From Megasphaera sp. (GTDB lineage: Bacteria > Bacillota > Negativicutes > Veillonellales > Megasphaeraceae), in assembly GCA_022641375.1 (NCBI GenBank), contig JALCDF010000001.1, positions 1-64,000 on the forward strand: a stretch of 64,000 nt of DNA, in the 5' to 3' direction. Below the pieces are notes generated by a model. The model worked only from the letters and a program-made list of their open reading frames with translations, made no database searches and was not told the DNA's origin. Shown piece after piece: positions 62,292 to 64,000 of this stretch (its first letter is position 1; each line of letters starts with the position of its first letter). Position numbers and translations under genes: made by a program.

Positions 62292-63029
62292 ATGCGATTA
62301 TTTGCTATTGGAGATTTACATCTGTCGGGTAATCCACCCAAAAAGCCGATGGATGTATTCAGTCCCCGCTGGATAAACCATTGGACCCGCATCCAGGCCG
62401 ATTGGAGGGAACGAGTCAGCGACGAAGATACCGTTCTTATTGCCGGAGATACCTCCTGGGCTATGCACTTAGCTGAAGCACAAGAAGATTTAAATAGTAT
62501 CCGCGCACTGCCGGGCCATAAGATTTTTATCCGGGGGAATCATGATTTCTGGTGGGAAAGCGCCGGAAAACTGAACCGCCTGGATGCCGGAAATAATATG
62601 CAATACCTTTACGGCACGACAGCCCTCCTCGATAACAATCAAATATGCATCTGTGGGACCCATGGATGGATTTGTCCCGGTGACATCCATTACCAGGAAG
62701 AAAAAGATGCCAAGCCGTATCGCCGTGAATTGCTGCGGGTTGAACGGACACTGCAGGAAGCAGCAGCACTGCATTGCCAGCACACCCTCCTCCTGCTGCA
62801 TTATCCGCCGGTCTGCGATTTGACAAAACCCAGCGGTTTTACCGATTTATTGGAGAAGTATCATGTTCCACTCTGCGTGTTCGGTCATCTCCACGGCATG
62901 GAACCGAATACGATGTTTCCCAGACGGTATAACGGCACCCTGCTGCAACTCGTCTCTGCCGACTATCGGGACTGTAAGTTATTAGAAATTAATTTCAATG
63001 AGGAGGTATCTGATGAGCCAAATCGCTAA
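62292..63029 (+). CDS. cytosolic metallophosphoesterase
   Basis: A 245-aa calcineurin-like phosphoesterase without signal or membrane helices. The metal motifs are IGDLHLSG, IAGDTSWAM (GDxxW variant), RGNHDFWW and the C-terminal VFGHLHG. The broad family includes cyclic-nucleotide and Nudix-like hydrolases, so the substrate is open. AAAGGAAG precedes the ATG. It overlaps the next small gene by 17 bases. Confidence 0.88.
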   Translation: MRLFAIGDLHLSGNPPKKPMDVFSPRWINHWTRIQADWRERVSDEDTVLIAGDTSWAMHLAEAQEDLNSIRALPGHKIFIRGNHDFWWESAGKLNRLDAGNNMQYLYGTTALLDNNQICICGTHGWICPGDIHYQEEKDAKPYRRELLRVERTLQEAAALHCQHTLLLLHYPPVCDLTKPSGFTDLLEKYHVPLCVFGHLHGMEPNTMFPRRYNGTLLQLVSADYRDCKLLEINFNEEVSDEPNR

Positions 63030-63243
63030 AAAGCACCTGTTGGCAGGTATCATCTTCGGCGATACTGAAACAGGGGAATACGTCTATCTGCCAGGTGGAG
63101 AAGTCGGTACAGATCATCCGCTGTGTATCTTTGAACATGACGGTACCAAAGAAGATGTGCCGCTGGAAGAAGCAGGCCATTTGATAGATCATCTAACTTT
63201 AAAAAAATGCCATCACCCCAGTTTGGGGAACCGGTCATTTTAA
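63013..63243 (+). CDS. small hypothetical protein (76 aa)
   Basis: Not recognised. The protein starts SQIAKKHLLAGIIFGDTETGEYVYLPGGEVGTDHP and is acidic in the middle with a basic C-terminus (LKKCHHPSLGNRSF); no membrane helix or clear motif is visible. The ATG at 63013 follows GAGGAGG, which lies inside the end of the metallophosphoesterase gene, so coupled translation is likely and this supports the gene being real. Confidence 0.65.
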   Translation: MSQIAKKHLLAGIIFGDTETGEYVYLPGGEVGTDHPLCIFEHDGTKEDVPLEEAGHLIDHLTLKKCHHPSLGNRSF

Positions 63244-63310
63244 CCGGCTATATTGATAAGGGTATGTTGAGGATCCATGATTTTCCCTGCCCTATCCATT
63301 ATATATGAAA

Positions 63311-63353
63311 AAGAGGTCCTGAGTGTTATATATTCCAACACTCAGGACCTCTT
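63311..63353. terminator. bidirectional terminator before the sensor kinase
   Basis: A perfect 17-bp stem (63311-63327 with 63337-63353) with a 9-nt loop, between convergent genes. Confidence 0.9.
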
Positions 63354-63383
63354 CTTTATCATTGCCATGATTTTAATGTAAAA

Positions 63384-64000
63384 TCACAAATTTTTCTTTA
63401 CATTTTGCTGATTGCCCCTTTTAGCTATCGTAAACCAGAAGGTTACGCCATCCGGGCTATTATACATACCATACTGTTGATTATGGAGCTTCACCAGAGC
63501 TGCAACAATCCCCAGTCCTAGTCCATGGCCGCCAAAAATACGTTCTTTACGTGCCCGTGATGAATCCACTTTATAAAAAGGTTCCCAAATTCGTTTTTGG
63601 TATTCCGGATCTATCTGGATTCCCTGATTATAGACACTAATCTTATACGCATCCCCTATATCCTCAGCACTAACTTCGATCTTCTTGCCTGCATCGGTAT
63701 AGTCAATGGCATTGTTAAGAAAATTAGTAAGGATCGTATCATATCGTTCCGGATCACCATAGACCGTCAGTTCTGCCGGTAAATTCCAACATATCTGAAC
63801 GTTTTTCTTTTCTATTACATTGGCAAATCGATTCTTTGCTTCATCAACCAAGGCACCGAAATCAAATATGGTCTGTTCAATCCGGAAAGACCCTGTTTCT
63901 ACCCGCGACAGATTCAGCAAATCCTTGACCAGTTTATCCATCTTTTCCGTTTCACTGCGGATAATATTGCAATACTGATTGCGCGTTTTTTCATCGACAT
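63384..64000 (-). CDS. sensor histidine kinase, C-terminal part (runs off the window)
   Basis: Partial gene: the frame stays open to the window edge. It contains the last part of the dimerisation helix (NQYCNIIRSETEKMDKLVKDLLNLSRVETGSF) and the HATPase domain with N box FLNNAIDYTDAGKKIEV, G1 SVYNQGIQIDPEYQ, F box WEPFYKVD and G2 GGHGLGLGIVAALVKLH. The phospho-accepting His and any input domain lie beyond 64000. A response regulator gene is expected further on in that direction, but this cannot be seen. Confidence 0.92.
   Translation of the reverse strand, partial: VDEKTRNQYCNIIRSETEKMDKLVKDLLNLSRVETGSFRIEQTIFDFGALVDEAKNRFANVIEKKNVQICWNLPAELTVYGDPERYDTILTNFLNNAIDYTDAGKKIEVSAEDIGDAYKISVYNQGIQIDPEYQKRIWEPFYKVDSSRARKERIFGGHGLGLGIVAALVKLHNQQYGMYNSPDGVTFWFTIAKRGNQQNVKKNL

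Overview
This 64 kb window looks like ordinary chromosome from an anaerobic diderm Firmicute of the class Negativicutes, probably close to Megasphaera; the genus is an inference. The evidence is an S-layer-homology porin of the OmpM type (outer membrane), an LPS-kinase-like protein, EtfAB, an FAD-linked D-lactate/glycolate oxidase, Feo iron uptake, strong AGGAGG ribosome binding sites and moderate GC. No prophage, CRISPR array, rRNA or intact insertion sequence was seen. One tRNA-Ala(CGC) is present.

Layout. 0-8 kb: Ppx/GppA-HD phosphatase, thiC behind a TPP riboswitch, a ThiF/MoeB enzyme, a ZIP metal transporter, a D-lactate/glycolate oxidase, tRNA-Ala, a lytic transglycosylase and a small TIGR04076 protein. 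8-13.5 kb: an RND efflux operon under a MarR regulator. Both structural genes carry disabling lesions: an in-frame stop in the membrane-fusion gene and a 2-nt frameshift in the pump gene. Two matching MarR-type palindromes flank the regulator. 13.5-18 kb: adenine deaminase and a divergent purine permease, a membrane protein and an Rrf2 regulator. 18-29.6 kb: prfC, a peptide deformylase variant, alanine racemase, an amino-acid permease with a structured leader, YigZ, RluA, class II aldolase, rpsT, a MATE transporter and an M29 aminopeptidase. 29.6-37 kb: tatA, etfBA, the feo operon, an LPS-kinase-like gene and a convergent flavodoxin/ferredoxin gene. 37-41.7 kb: the OmpM-type porin, a redox operon (CXXC micro-protein, polyferredoxin, TlpA-like lipoprotein), and thiM with a thiamine-binding protein. 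41.8-47.8 kb: ftsH, metNI under a SAM riboswitch, a MATE transporter and an orphan Y1-transposase-like gene. 47.9-55.5 kb: a housekeeping run of two radical SAM genes, phoH, ybeY, cdd, era, a CNNM/CBS protein and recO. 55.9-64 kb: nadE, a nucleoid-associated protein, mutY with a metallophosphoesterase, a GalT-like HIT protein, another metallophosphoesterase, a small hypothetical gene and a truncated sensor kinase.

The most notable signals are regulatory or degenerative. They are the doubly broken RND operon with its twin operators; a 16-bp palindrome filling the -35/-10 spacer of the porin promoter; a 7-1-7 Fur-family dyad before feo; an exact FNR-type box between the Rrf2 gene and prfC; a structured leader with short ORFs before the amino-acid permease; an unexplained 340-nt gene-free region before nadE with interleaved inverted repeats; and a repeat-rich element between thiC and the ThiF gene. 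All calls come from reading the sequence; no database search was run.
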